DNA from: Aquanectria penicillioides
Lineage: Eukaryota; Ascomycota; Sordariomycetes; Hypocreales; Nectriaceae
Assembly (NCBI GenBank): GCA_003415625.1
Contig: PYIU01000001.1
Location: 8,216,042 to 8,280,041, forward strand
Length of the DNA: 64,000 nucleotides
Direction of reading: 5' to 3'
This document shows, piece by piece, positions 35,530 through 48,360 of the stretch. Numbering within the stretch: position 1 is the first letter of the stretch; each line of letters starts with the position of its first letter. A program made the translations under genes and the position numbers. Under the pieces are notes generated by a model. It had not been told where the DNA came from. It did not search any database and worked only from the letters and a program-made list of their open reading frames with translations.

Positions 35530-37586
35530 ACTAAAAAACTATATCTAATGCTATTATAGGTTGCTATATAATAAAAAGAGCAAAATAATACAATAATAAA
35601 GAAGGTGCTATTAAGGGTTGCTATATCTAAATTAACTATTAAATAAAAAACTAAAATATATTAATAAAAATTAATAAACAATTAAATAAACTTTTTTAGT
35701 GCTTAATAAGCACTATAATAAATTGCAATAGTAGGAGTAGCCCTTACCTTCCTTAATATAGGAGCTGCCTTAGCCTTTTTTAATGCAAAAGCAACTTTAG
35801 GTTTCTTTACTATAGGGCTAAAAGAGAAAGCAAAAGGCTTTAAGACTACTAAAGAAAATAAGAGCATAATAATAATAGAACTAAAAGAGCAATAAGCGCT
35901 TATTAAATACTTGCCCTTACCTTTATAAATAGAAATAGCAATAGGAATATCTTTATTATTATTATTGCTACTATTAATAATAAAGTTAAATGCACTCCTA
36001 AAAGATTAAGCTAAAGTTAAAAAAGGTATAATAGATTATTAAATATATAATAGGCCAGCAATACTATTAATAATAGGTATTAGTAGTATAATAGTAAGGG
36101 CTGCCTGCCTCTTAAGAGAAGGTTAAGAAGGGGGCAGTAAAGCCTTATATAAATCCTTATTAAATAAAGAGGGAATGCTTAAGCAGGCTAATACTATAGC
36201 ATTAGTTTCTAAAGCTAAAGCAAAACATTAAATGTTTATAAAAGGGCAAGCAACTAATAGGGCTATAGGCTTCTTAAGCCTAATAATAGACTTGCCCTAA
36301 GACTTAATAGATTTAATAGAAGGTATAATAAAGGCAGTATGCTTATTAATAGCATAAATAGAGGTACTGCCTATATTGCTGGCTATAAATAATTTACTAT
36401 TAGAAATATTGCCTTTATTATTAAGGCTAAAACCCTTAATATTATTAAATAGAGGGCTACTAACTGCTCTATAATAAATAGGGGGGCAGCTAGTATACTT
36501 TATAGTAACTTAAGAAGTAGAATTCTTATAATAAAGCTATAAGGCTTCTAATATATAAAGGGCTATTGCAATTAATTACTTAAATAGACTATATTTTTTA
36601 GCAATATCTATAAAAGTTTTATATATATATTAAAGGGCATTAAATAAGTAGTTTAAATTATAGAGCAAACTATTATTATAGGCATAAAGAGAAATAATTA
36701 AAGCAAAATAACTATAAAGATATTTAGGACTATTAGAAATAAATTAATATTAGTATAAATTAGCAATAAATAATTAATAGATAATTAATAAAGAAATACT
36801 TACCTAAAACTAGAAATTTAGGATAAAGAGGTTATAAAGTAAAGCTGCTTTCTTAAGTTAATGCTAAGCGAACTATATAGTAAAGATAGTATAGCAATAA
36901 AGGCCTTTTTTAATAGCATTATAGATATAATATTAGGCATTAATAGTAGATTTAATAGTATATATAAAGCGCTAATACTTAATGCATAAAAAAGGGTTAT
37001 TATTAGAGTTAGGCTTATTAATAAAGCAGGCTTTAGTAAGGCAATTTTAGTATTAAACTATAGTTAGCTAAAGCTTATTAAGGATTTAAATAAGGTAAGC
37101 AAGAAATAAGTAAAGAACACTAAATAATATACTGCACTATAAGATTAATTAGCATTTTAGTAAACTATATATTAGGCAGTCTATAAACTAATATAGTAGA
37201 TAAAGGAAAAATTATTATATTTCTATAAAAAGCAATAAAAGTAAGGACTTTTATTTATAAACTAATTAATAAAGGGGTTATTGCAATACTATTTTTAATA
37301 GGCTAATATTAAAGGGGCCTAAAAAAGAAAAGATATTATAGAAGGTTTAATAAAGGTATAGTAAATAAGTTAAACTATTATATAAGATATAAGAAAAAAA
37401 AGAAAAGGTTAAAGTTTGCACAATAAGCCATTAATTAAGTATTATAAAGTAGTTTATACTATAGTAGGTTACTACTAACTAAAATAGACCATTATAATAT
37501 AAAACAATAATAATAATAATATTATATAAATATAACCTAAAATAACTACTATAGAACCAATAAACAATTGCAAAATGTTTAGGCAT
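35530..37586 (-). pseudogene. Long antisense accessory frame in the 3' third of the chromovirus
   Basis: On the strand opposite gag-pol, one reading frame runs from an ATG near 37,586 to about 35,530, roughly 680 codons. It is interrupted only by TAA and TAG, never by TGA in the parts read. Neighbouring residues are protein-like: an N-terminal hydrophobic region, a middle stretch such as NPFLCIKYQRFIY, and a lysine-rich end (KKPKVAFALKKAKAAP). If the stops were CAA/CAG before RIP, this was a substantial antisense protein. I do not recognise the family. No function is claimed; the absence of TGA in low-GC sequence is suggestive rather than proof. Confidence 0.55.
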
Positions 37587-37679
37587 ATATATAAATAAGT
37601 TATAGGGCAATTATAATGTATATATAAGCAATAATAATCTTAAGCCTAAGGGATTAGGCTTAAAAGAAAGGGGGATAAT

Positions 37680-37872
37680 TATAAAAAGATAGAGGACTTA
37701 CCTTAATAGGTAGTAGGGCTCTTAAGTATAGCTATATAGATATACTGCTATACCTTAGATAAAAGATATATTGCTAAGCGGTAGACTAATGCTTAATAAG
37801 TTAAAGCTTATATATAATATATAAGTTACCTAAAAACCTATTTTATATTACCTTAATTAGCCAACCCTTATA
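37680..37872 (+). repeat. 3' LTR of the chromovirus
   Basis: 193 bp, homologous to 29951-30143. Followed at once by the second TAGCC target copy (37873-37877). Confidence 0.92.
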
Positions 37873-38099
37873 TAGCCTTATTAAAAATAAAGGGAATTAA
37901 TATAATTAATAATCTTTAACTATCCTTTTTAAGTTAATTAATACTATTAATATTAATATTTTTAAAGAGAATAAATTAAATATATTAGCTAAAATAATAA
38001 AAGTAACTATTACCTTTATTTAATTACTTAATATAATTTTTAATAAAAGAAATATTATATATTTTTTTAAATTATATAATAAATTTATAATTAATTAAA

Positions 38100-41000
38100 G
38101 AGTTATAAATAGTGCAAAAAGTAAAGCTTTTATATATTATATAATCTTTAAAGTATCTTAAGATATTATAAACTTATTAAAAGGCAATAATTAGGCTGCT
38201 ATAAAGTAAAACCTCTTAAAAACCTTTAAGTATTAGAATATAAATTAATTAAATCTATTTAAAAATAAGCTTTAGTAAATAAATATAACTTTAATTTAAT
38301 CTATAAAGTATAGAGTTATCCTTTAGTAGCTTATAAAGTATACTTAATTTAATAAAAAAGTAAATTCTATTAGCTAAAAGGCTTTTATAGTATAGACTTA
38401 AGCTATTTATAATACTATACTAAAAAATATTATTATTAATATTTATTAATAAAAAGGGAAATACTTAAATACCTTAAGAGCAATAAAGTATAAAGAGATA
38501 ATTAAGCTAATTAAGAACTTTCTTAATGCTAAAAAAGGAATTTAAATCTTTTAAATAAAAAGAAAGAATAATAACTTTAGATATTTTAAAAAAAACTAAA
38601 AAACCTTTTATTTATTAAAATTAGCTTTAGTATTAAAAGCTTAAGTTCTTTAACCTTATTTAAAGCTTAAAAGAGAAGTTAAATCTTTTTACTAAAGGAA
38701 TAAAAAAGCTATAAATTAATATAGCCTAAAATATTATAAATAAATTGCAAGAGTTAAAGAGAATTATATACTAAAAGATTAATTAATTAAAAATAAAATT
38801 ATTATTATTAGTTAAAAATAAGCTTAATTAAGTAAAAGAATTTAATTATATATATTTCTATTATAATTTCTATATTAATATAAATTATAATAGGGATCTA
38901 AAGTGCTTTTATTATATAAAAGTAAGGCATTTTCTAAACTATTACTTACTTTTTATAAAAGATAAAAGAAGGGGATTTATAGATTATAATAGTAATGCTA
39001 GCTTTATTTAAATAGGGTAATAAAAACTCTTATTGCCCTTAAAACTAATATATAAGCTTGCTATTAATAGAGAAATAAAAAAAATAATTATTTTATAGAT
39101 TTTAAAATTCCCTACCTTTAAGATTTATAGCTAAATTAAGATTATAATAGTAAATAAGCTAAATATATAGAAATAGTAAATTACTAAAAAAAAGAAGCAT
39201 TTAATTAAAGACTTCTTTAAGTATATAAATTAATTAAAGTATAGCTTTTTAATGCTTAATAGGAATTCCCTTAAGGAAACTTAAGAACCTAAAGTTAATT
39301 GCATTTTTATTTATAATTAAGCTATAAAATTAATTAATAACCCTTTTATTGTTAATATTATATTAGAAACTAATACTATAAAATATATAAAAGTAAAATT
39401 AAAAGAGAAATTAATTAATTAAAAAAAGAAAAAAGGAATTTAATTTTTTATTTAGGTTATAAATAAAGAATTTATTAAAAATAAAGAGATTGCTAATATT
39501 ATCCTTAAAGAAAAGGATTAAAATGCTTTTAATTAAATGCTTAAGGTTGTTTAAATAAAAAGATAAGTTTATAAAAAGGTAGTAAAATTAAAAGTTTAAA
39601 TAACTATTAAGGATTAAATTACTTTTAACTCTCTTTTAGATAATAATATCTTAAAGATAGTTTTTAATTATATAAAGGAAATAAAAGAAATTAAATAAAT
39701 AAAACCTAAACCCTTATTAAAAAAAAGATAGGTTTAATAAGCTATTAATTTAATTATAATTAATAATCTAAAAGCAATATTCTTAAAGAAGTATTTTAAC
39801 TATATTATTAAGTAATATAGTATTAATAGTATATTAATTAAAAAGGAATTTAAACCTTATTATATACTATTGCCTAAAGAATACTTTATTAAGGATTAAA
39901 GAAGTATTAATAAAGTTAATATTAACTATATAATAATTAAAGAGAGAAAAGTTATATTTAATTAAATGCATTTAATAGTTTATATAAATGTTTTAAACTA
40001 ATAGTATTAAAGAACTTTAGCCTAATGCTAAGAATTGCTAAAAATTTAAGTAAAGTTAAGTAATTTTAATAAAATAATTTAGAAAGCTTTAATAGATTTT
40101 AGGTTAAAAGGAAATATTATTTTTAATAAAATAGTATAAAAATATAAACTAAAAGTAAAGCCTATAAAAGCTTTTATTATATTTTACTTTAATAATTAAA
40201 TCTAAATATATAAAAAAGTAATATTAAGCTATTTCTTAAAAATATTTAAATAGTATAGAGATTTTATATTGCTTTAAGAGAATATATTTTTATTCCTTTT
40301 ATTTTAGGAATGCCCTTTATTAAAGCTATTAAAATTATATTTAATTATATATTTTTAAAAGAAGAAATGCTTCTATAATATTAATTTAGCTTAATTAAGA
40401 TTATTATACTTACTGCTAGAAATATTAAATAAAATGCCTTAAAGAGTATAGAAACTACTTAAGGCAATTAAAGATAAGTTCCTAAAGTTCTTTTAAACTA
40501 ATAGAATTATAGGGTCTAAAAGAAAATAATAATAAGTATTTAATTAAATAATTAAATAAGGCATTAATAAAAGCAGTAATTTAGTTAATAATTAGGAATT
40601 AATTAAAGGTTAATTATATAAAGGTAATAAAAATAAAGAAAAAGCTATAATTAACTATATATTAAAGAAAAGAGATAGCACTTATTAATATAATATATAA
40701 ATAAAAAGCTAATAAAATATATTCTAAAAATAATATTCTATTAAATAGATCTATTCCTAAAGGGGATTTATATTAAAAGAAGAAAAGGTAGAAAGAAGTA
40801 AAAAAAGACCTTAAAGAGAAGTTTAAGTACTTAAAGCTCTTAATATTTAAGTTCTTTAAAATAGCTAAAGGATTAAGGCTATATAAAGAAAGACTTTAAA
40901 AAGTAATTAATTAAATAAAAGGGATCTTTATTAATAAAAAAAGAAATATTCTTTTAGAAATTCTCTATAATAAAGAAATAATATTTATTTAGGATTTTAA

Positions 41001-43800
41001 GGAGTATAAAAGACTAAACCCTAAAGTAGCCTTTTTATAGATTATTAAGATAATTAAATATAAAGCTTAATAAATAGAAAATATTTTAATCCTTAAAGGA
41101 TTAAAAAAAAAAGTTATTAAATTATTAAAAACTTAAATAAAAAGAGAAATCCTTTAAAAGTCTTATATTGCCTATTAAAACCTATATATACTAATAGTAA
41201 AAAAGAATAGTAGACTTTATTTAATTAATTTAGCTAAAAGATATAATATATATATAATATAGAATAGATTAATTCCTTTAGAAGTTAATAAATTCTTAGC
41301 TAAATTTAAAATATATAAAATCCTAATTCTTTTAGACTTCTTTTTAAAATATAATTAGATTTTCTTAATAAAGGAAAGTTAGGATTTAATCACTTTTAAT
41401 ATACTATTAGGGCTTTTTAAAATATATACTTTACTATAAGAAGGAATTAATTTAATAGTATAGTTTTTAAGGATTATAATTAAAATCCTTTTTAATCTAT
41501 TACTAAAAGTCTATTAAGCCTTTTTAAATAATATTGCTATTAAAGGACTAAAGACTAAATATAATAGAGAGAAAGTGCTCTTTAATATATAAAGGTTTAT
41601 TTTAAAGTATTTAATTAATTTAAATAAAACTCTTTTAAATATTAAGCTATTTAAATATATAATTTCTATAAGAAAGTTAAAGTTTTATTAATATATTATA
41701 GTTATTATTAGATATTTATATAATATAGCTAAAAGGCAGCTAATAGAGGAAAAAGTAATTAAAATTAATAAGTAAAAAAGATATTATAATCTAAAGTAAA
41801 TTAAAGCATTTTTAGGAATTATAGGCTATTATTAAATTTAAATTAAAAAATATATTTAAATTATTAAATCTTTTATTTAATTATTAAAGAAGGATACTAT
41901 ATAGATATAGAATAAAAAATAAGCTAATATTATAGTAGTTTTTAAAGAAAAAATAACTTTTATTTTTATTTTAATAATATTAAACCTTTTTAAAGGATTT
42001 AAAAAGGTTATTTTTATAATTAATATTAATAAAAAAGGCTAAAGTATAGTATTAATGTAAATAATAAAGGGGAAAAGGCATTTAGTAAAGTATAAATTTA
42101 ATCTTTAGACTTTTATAGAATAAAGATATAATACTATTAAACTTAAATATAAGGGCATATTATATAAAATTAAATGCCTTTATAGCTATATATATAGATT
42201 GCCCTTTATTTTTAAGATAGATTCTTAAGTTTTAATTTATTAGCTTAATAATAAAGTTAGTAATATCTTTAATATAATAGTTATTTAATAAATTAATTAT
42301 ATTTTATTGTTTAACTTTACTATTTAATATATTTCTAAAGATAAAAATAATATAGCTAATAGGCTATTTAAAAAAGATCTAAAAGCATTTAATTAAATAA
42401 ACTAAAATGCTAAAAGTAATATTAAAGAGTTTATTAATACTTATCTTAATATTATTAAAATTAAAAATAAATTAATAAAGTTAAAAAAGAATTATAATAG
42501 ACCTTTATTGCAATTAAGAAAATACTTACTTTTATTAAAAAGGCTAATAGATATTACTTTATAGAATTACTAATATTTATAGCTAAAGGCTAAAAAACAC
42601 TTTATAAAAGGTAGCTGCTTATAGATTAAAGCTAAAAAATAAAAAGGCAATTTAAAGTTAATTATAAAAAAGAAAGATATTTAAAAGGATTTAATTAAAT
42701 TATACTATATTAATAAAAAGCATTATAATTATAATGCTATTTATATACTTCTTTTTAAAAGGTACTATTAATAAAGTATAAAAAGAAGTATTGCAAAAGC
42801 TATTAAATAATGCCTAATATATTAAATGTATATTCCCTAAAGATTAATAAAAGCCTTTATATTTATTAAGCCTATCTATTTAATAATAAAGATTTATTTT
42901 AATAAATAGTATATACCTTTTAATAAAGAATTTAAATTTATATTAAAAGTTAAATATAATCTTTATAAATAGGTAAAGGCTAAGTTAATCTTAAGATTAA
43001 ATAGCTATTATATTGTAAAATTCTTTAGAAAATTGCACTATTAGTATAAAATACTAAAAAGAGTAATTATTAATAATAAAAAAGAGATTATAAAAGGGAT
43101 TCCTAAAGATCTTAATAGCCTTAATATAGAAGTTATTAATACTTTTATTTATAACCCTAAAGTAAATAGACTTATTAAAAGTAATTATACTATTATAATA
43201 AGTTTCCTAAAGAAAAAGGGTAAAGAAAAAAGGAAATAAATAGATATTTTATTAATAGCTTTATTAGCTAAAAGAGTAGCTATTTATACTTTATATAGAA
43301 AATTACCTTTTTATTTACTTTATAGATAGAAGCTAGTCCTTTCTTTAGAAATAAAAGTGCCTATATAGTATTTAATTAAATAGAATAATATAACCTTTAT
43401 TAAGGACTTATTTAAATAAAGGATTAGGATCTTAAAGTAAAAGCAAAAAGATATAAAAGAAGTTAAGTAATAAGTAATTGCATTCTAAAGGTTAATTGCT
43501 AATAAAAAGATTAAAAAAAATTAATATAAATTGCATAAAAAGCCTCTTATTATTAAAGATTTAGTTCTTTAATATAATATATAAAATTAAAAGAATATAT
43601 TTTATATTATAAAGATAAAGCTATATTAATTAAACCCTTATAGAATTATTAATATATTTAATAAAATAAAAAGTTATATTTTTAATACTATAGATAAAAT
43701 TAAGCTTTTTAGTATAATTCATAGTAATTAATTAAGAAAATTTATAAAGAATAAAAATAAATAGTAAATAAATAGAAATAATAAAGAGACTTTTAGTATA
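38100..43800 (+). pseudogene. gag-pol of element X, copy A, RIP-broken
   Basis: Domains legible through the mutations: a CCHC knuckle at 38904-38945 (C-F-Y-Y-IKVR-H-FLNY-Y, the second and last cysteines turned to tyrosine); reverse transcriptase about 41,150-42,100, of the Gypsy subgroup with LDFFLKY (from LDLFxGF/Y), FNILLGLF and IKGLKTKYN (from IKGPKTxY) and KQIKAFLGIIGYY; RNase H to about 42,330; integrase core end at about 43,070-43,240 (GIPKDLNSLNIEVINTF, then NP for the YNPQANG region). This is a different Gypsy subgroup from the nested chromovirus and no chromodomain was seen. Not functional. Confidence 0.78.
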
Positions 43801-44420
43801 AGTTAAAAAGTATTACTAAAGGTAAGAAAAGAAAGAAAAGCATTTAATTAAATATAAATTAAATCTATAGAATAGTAGGAATAAAAGGAACTTAATTTAA
43901 ATGCTATAAAAAGCTTAAATAATAATACTATAATATATATTTATATTAAGCCTAAAGAGATTATTAAAGTTTAAATTTTAAAGATAAATAATAATTAATA
44001 AATATAGTATTAAAATATAGTAAACAATTAATTAAATAATTAATAATAGCATTAAGCTAAAAATAGCTAGATTGCTATTAAAGAAAAAGTGCTAAAAAAA
44101 AAAAAAGAAAAGTAAAAATATTAAAATTAATATTATATTAAAAAAAGATAAACTACTTAAAATAAAATAAAAAAGCAAAATAAAAAGCAATTAAAGGTAA
44201 ATAAAAAAATAGTAAAATTAAATAAAACTAAATAAAAATAATTAAAAATTAACTAAAAACCTTAAAAAAATATTAAAATTTTCTAAAAATTCCTAAAAAT
44301 CTATTTAAAAACTTTAAAAATTATATTAAAAATTAATAAAAATAAAATAAAAATATTTAAAAACTATAGTAAAAGAGTTAAAATTATTTAAAAATAAATA
44401 AAGATATATAAAAAATAGTA

Positions 44421-45014
44421 CCCTTTATAGTAGAGTGGTTACTGCCTAAAAGCCCTTAATGTAAAGGGAGTGGGTTTAAATTCTATTAGGGCATTTCTTT
44501 TTACTTGCTTAAAATTGGTCTATTTAGGTAGGGTAAGGGGAACTTAAAAGCAGCCTAGCCTATAGCTAATAGCGAAAAACTTGGCCGCTTTTGGAGCGTT
44601 ATCCTGGCGAGCCCGACTTGCAATAGTGAGGCTATAGGTTTGGGCGGGGCCTGTAAGAGCCTAGCCCTACAGCTCTTAAATAAACCTAGGCCGCGACTGG
44701 AGTGCGAGATCCTCGGCAGTCTCCCCAGCTGTGAATTTTGGGTACGATAATATGCTGTTCCTATAGGGCCAATTGGTAGTATAGTTGTTATAAGCGGAAG
44801 CAGGAGAAAAGGTGGTTAATATGTACTAAACTGTAAGAGGCACAATTGGTGTCTAATTAATTCTAATCCATAGAGACAAATGAGGGGCTAGTAAGTAAGG
44901 GATATAGGGGTTTTTATCTAATATCTTGTATATACGGTTTTTCCTCTATTGAAAACAGTATAGAAGCACTGCCTGTTGCAAGACCTATAGAGTATTATTA
45001 AATAAATAAATAAA
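44421..45014 (+). mobile_element. tRNA-derived SINE, 594 bp, with perfect 14 bp target duplication
   Basis: The insert starts with a tRNA-like head: A box TAGTAGAGTGG (44428-44438) and B box GGTTTAAATTC (44473-44483, a CpG-decayed GGTTCGAATTC). It ends in a (TAAA)n tail, and is flanked by TATAAAAAATAGTA at 44407-44420 and 45015-45028. Copy B of the host element has this 14-mer once (59988-60001, reverse strand), an intact empty site. The body (44,520-44,990) has markedly higher GC and CpG than its surroundings. Length resembles that of Foxy-type SINEs known from Fusarium; identity to Foxy was not tested. Transcription by RNA polymerase III is expected; mobility would need a LINE elsewhere. 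Confidence 0.93.
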
Positions 45015-45578
45015 TATAAAAAATAGTAAAAAATAAAGTATTAATATTTATAAAAAATTTAAAAATTTAAATATATTTAATAGAAATTAAGTTTTAAGGT
45101 TATTAAAATAATATAATAATAGTAATAGCCTTAAAGGGTATAGAAATATTTAATTAATTGCTTTATAGTGCTATTTTTTATTTATTAAACTATTATTAAT
45201 AAATTAAAAACTATATTTAATTAGTTTATATTAAAAAATAAATTAAAAACTATTATTTTTATTAATTAAAACTTATTTTATACTTTTAATTAAATACTTT
45301 TTATATTTATTTAATTAATTAATAATTATTAGCTATACTATTAATAAAAAAACTATATATAATTTATAGGCAAGTAATTAATTTAAAAAAATCTATTATA
45401 AAAGTTAATAATTAAATAAACTTACTAATAGTATTTATATTACCTAAAGGAAAGTTATAAAGGCCTTTATAAAGACCCTTTAGTTAATATTTATAAAAAA
45501 AGCTTTATTTATATTTAAATTAACTATTTTAAATATAATTAATATAATAGCTATTTATATAACCTAATATTAAAATAT

Positions 45579-45960
45579 TAAGTTAAGGTCTAGGGTAATA
45601 TAGATCAATCTGTTATTAAATTGGTCAGGAAGATAAAAGGGACCTTAAAGATATAGGAAATAAACAGGCAGTTTTCTCTAACCAATTTTTATTTTTGAAA
45701 TTCTAAATTCCTTGCATTTAGACCCTATTGAAGTTTTAGTGCAGCCCCTTATAACATTACTTTATTTATAACTTTCTGCCCTATTTTCTTTCTTTCTTTT
45801 CTTTAAGGGACACTCTAAAGCATTCGATTAGATGCTTTAATACTCTTTCAAGTTGTTTGTAGCTGCTTGGGAAGGCTGTTTGGTCTTTAACTGAACCTGC
45901 TTACCCTATACCCTTTTGAGTGGGGTGTGTGTTTTAGCTAGTGTCCCTATCCACTAATAC
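45579..45960 (+). repeat. Lone LTR, family L, copy 2, inserted in X copy A
   Basis: About 382 bp, from TAAGTTAAGGTCT to CCACTAATAC, flanked by AATAT (45574-45578 and 45961-45965; a 4 bp ATAT reading is also possible). In copy B of the host the flanks are contiguous (59,438-59,442), so this is an insertion reduced to a solo LTR. It keeps more C and G than copies 1 and 3, so it is younger or less mutated. Confidence 0.9.
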
Positions 45961-48177
45961 AATATATATATAAAAAAGAATAAAAATATATTTATTATAA
46001 ATAGAAACTATAAAAGTATATAATTAAATATATTTATAATATATAAAGGGATTAATATATTTAATAAAGGCAATAATAAATGCCTTAATATACTTAAGGC
46101 AAGTTAATAATTAAATTAAAAAGTACTCTATTAAATAAGCCTATTTTATAAAGATATATATAGACTAAAGTTAGCACTAAAAGAAAAGATCTACTTTAAA
46201 ATAAAGTATTAAATTATAAAATAGTAATTATAAAATAAACTATTAAGTAAGTTTGTAATTAATTTACTTACTATTTTCCTTAAAGGCAATTTTAATATAT
46301 AAGGGCTAGTTAAGTTAATTAAGAGCTTAAAAGCTATAAATCTAAATATTAAAGTATTACTAAATCTAAAAGTATTTAATTAATTATTAAATAAAAATAA
46401 TAGTTAAAAAGCAATATAAAAAGGGATATTTATTAATTATTTAATAATAGTATTAATAGTATTAATTAAAGCCTTATAGAAGAAATTATTATAGGTATAT
46501 TAATAAATAAAGTATTAATAAAAGAATTTAAAAGCTTAAATATAGCTAATAGTAAGATTGTATATATTAAAAAGATATTTATAAAGTATAAAGGCAAAAG
46601 ACTTAAGCTTATTGCAATATAAAGCTATTATAAAATAAAAAAGGAAAATTATAATAATAACTAAAGGTATAAAAGAATTAAGAAAGTAAAGAATAATAAA
46701 TAAAAAAGAAAGAAATAGAAAGAGGGGCTAATATAGTGCTTTTATAATAAATAGAAAATTAACCCTTAAGATTTAAAGTAAAAACTAAATATTAATAAAA
46801 TTCTTATTAAATATTAAAAAGTATATTATTTTAAGAAACTTATTAATATTTATATATATATAAATATTAAAATAGTAATTTATTTAAATAATATTAAACT
46901 AAAAATAAAGGCACTTAAATTATATTAATTTACTTTATATCTATAACTTTTTCCCTTTTTTTAATAATTTTATAGTAAATTATATTACTTTAATTTTATT
47001 TATAATATTTATAAAATATTAATAATCTTTATTTCTTAAGTTATAAGCATTTAATTATAAGCTTTTAAACCCTTTATTAATCTTTACTCTATTTTATAAT
47101 AGGGCTAAAGAAAGCAACCTTAAGTGCAATTACTTTAAAGGTATAATTTTTAATATTAAGTAAAGACCTTTATATAGCTAAAGGAGTTATTTAAAATAAA
47201 GGTAAAATTAAAGATTTCTTTTCTTTTAATAAAGAAAATACTATTAAAATATTTAATTAATTGCTTAATAGTTAATTTATACTATTTTACCCTTAAATAA
47301 ATTAAGATTATTAATTTAATAAGTTAAAAACTTAGCCTATTTTAGGTAATAAAAGCAATTTAGATTTTTAGCTTATTAATATTAATTACTTTAAAGACTT
47401 TCCTTTTAACTTTTATTAAACTTAAATATTTTATTATTAAGATTTATAGAACTTATTTAAAAACCTATAGAAAAAGAAAATAGCTTTAAACTTTAGTATT
47501 TAAGCTCTTTTTATTACTTTTATCTATAGATTTATTAATATTTTTATAATTTATTAAATTAATTTTTAATTATAAATATTAAGGTTAAAAAGAATAAATA
47601 AAAATAAAAGAGTTTTTTTTATAAGCTTTTACTAAAAGGTATAAATATTAAAAAGATTAAATATTTAATTGGTTTTATGCCTATTAAGTTTTAATAAATA
47701 ATATATAATAAAAGGCTATTAGTTAGCTTTACTTACTTTATTAATACTATTTATTAAAGCTTTTTTATTTAAAATAAATAGCTAAGGCATTTAATTATTT
47801 ATAATACTATTAATATCCTTTAAAATAAATAAGCTATTATACTTACTATAATATAAAAGGAAATTATAATTAAAATAAAGTTACTCTATTATTTCTTTAT
47901 TTTTATTATACCTATTATTAAATAAGCTAAAAATTAAAAATATAGCTTTTTAAGTGCTTTCTTTCTCTTCCTTAATATTTATAGAATAGTTAAATTTATT
48001 AAAACTTTAATTATTAAATGCCTTATAATCTAGCCCTTAATTTTTAATAGTAAATATAATACTATTATAGGGGCTAAATTAGTGTTTAGCTATTAGGTTA
48101 GAGTTAAAAGTTAAAAGAAAGGAAAAAAGAAAAAAAAAAAAAAGATTAAAAAGGGAAAAAAGTAAAAGCAAAAGTAA

Positions 48178-48256
<79 letters not shown>
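48178..48256. repeat. (AAT)n microsatellite
   Basis: About 26 uninterrupted AAT/ATA units, beginning just after a purine-rich AAAAG tract (48,110-48,177). It starts about 110 bases beyond the end of homology between X copies A and B. Confidence 0.95.
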
Positions 48257-48360
48257 GTAATTATTATAATTAATCTATTTATTTATTTATCTATCTATCT
48301 TTTTTTATTAAACTTAAATCTTTTTTAGCCCCCCTTTTAGGGTTAAACTAGCTATATTAA

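Larger units (their letters stand above)
29951..37872 (+). mobile_element. Complete RIP-inactivated Gypsy chromovirus, 7,922 bp, nested in X
   Basis: LTR retrotransposon with 5' LTR 29951-30143 and 3' LTR 37680-37872, both 193 bp. It is flanked by a perfect 5 bp target duplication TAGCC (29946-29950 and 37873-37877). A purine-rich primer tract (AAAAGAAAGGGGGG, ending near 37,674) lies just before the 3' LTR. Internal order is Gag with CCHC knuckle, reverse transcriptase, RNase H, integrase, chromodomain, which is the Metaviridae chromovirus order. About 2.2 kb follow the chromodomain and carry a long antisense frame. The two LTRs differ by transitions of the RIP kind. Stop codons throughout make the element non-autonomous today. 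Confidence 0.93.
37878..48067 (+). mobile_element. Gypsy-type element X, copy A, RIP-mutated, with later insertions
   Basis: Plus-strand Gypsy-like element or element-containing segment. From 41,334 to 48,067 it is colinear with copy B (63,074 to 57,334, reverse). After removing the SINE with its duplicated target (608 bp) and the lone LTR with its target (about 387 bp), copy A is 5,739 bp against 5,741 bp in copy B. Own LTRs of X were not identified. Beyond the pol region (after about 43,800) lies 3 kb without identified domains, including one coherent plus-strand frame at about 46,500-46,870 (lysine-rich, stops TAA/TAG only) that I could not name. Confidence 0.8.

Noticed and set aside
36730..36803. 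A 74 bp intron (GTAAGT...TACTAAT...TAG) in the antisense frame of the chromovirus
   Set aside because: The frame reads through without an intron, and removing it would shift the downstream phase, so the intron signals are probably chance in AT-rich DNA.
28664..45960. Family L LTR copies 1 and 2 as the 5' and 3' LTRs of one element X
   Set aside because: Copy B is contiguous across the site of LTR copy 2, which also has its own target duplication. Copy 2 is therefore a separate insertion.
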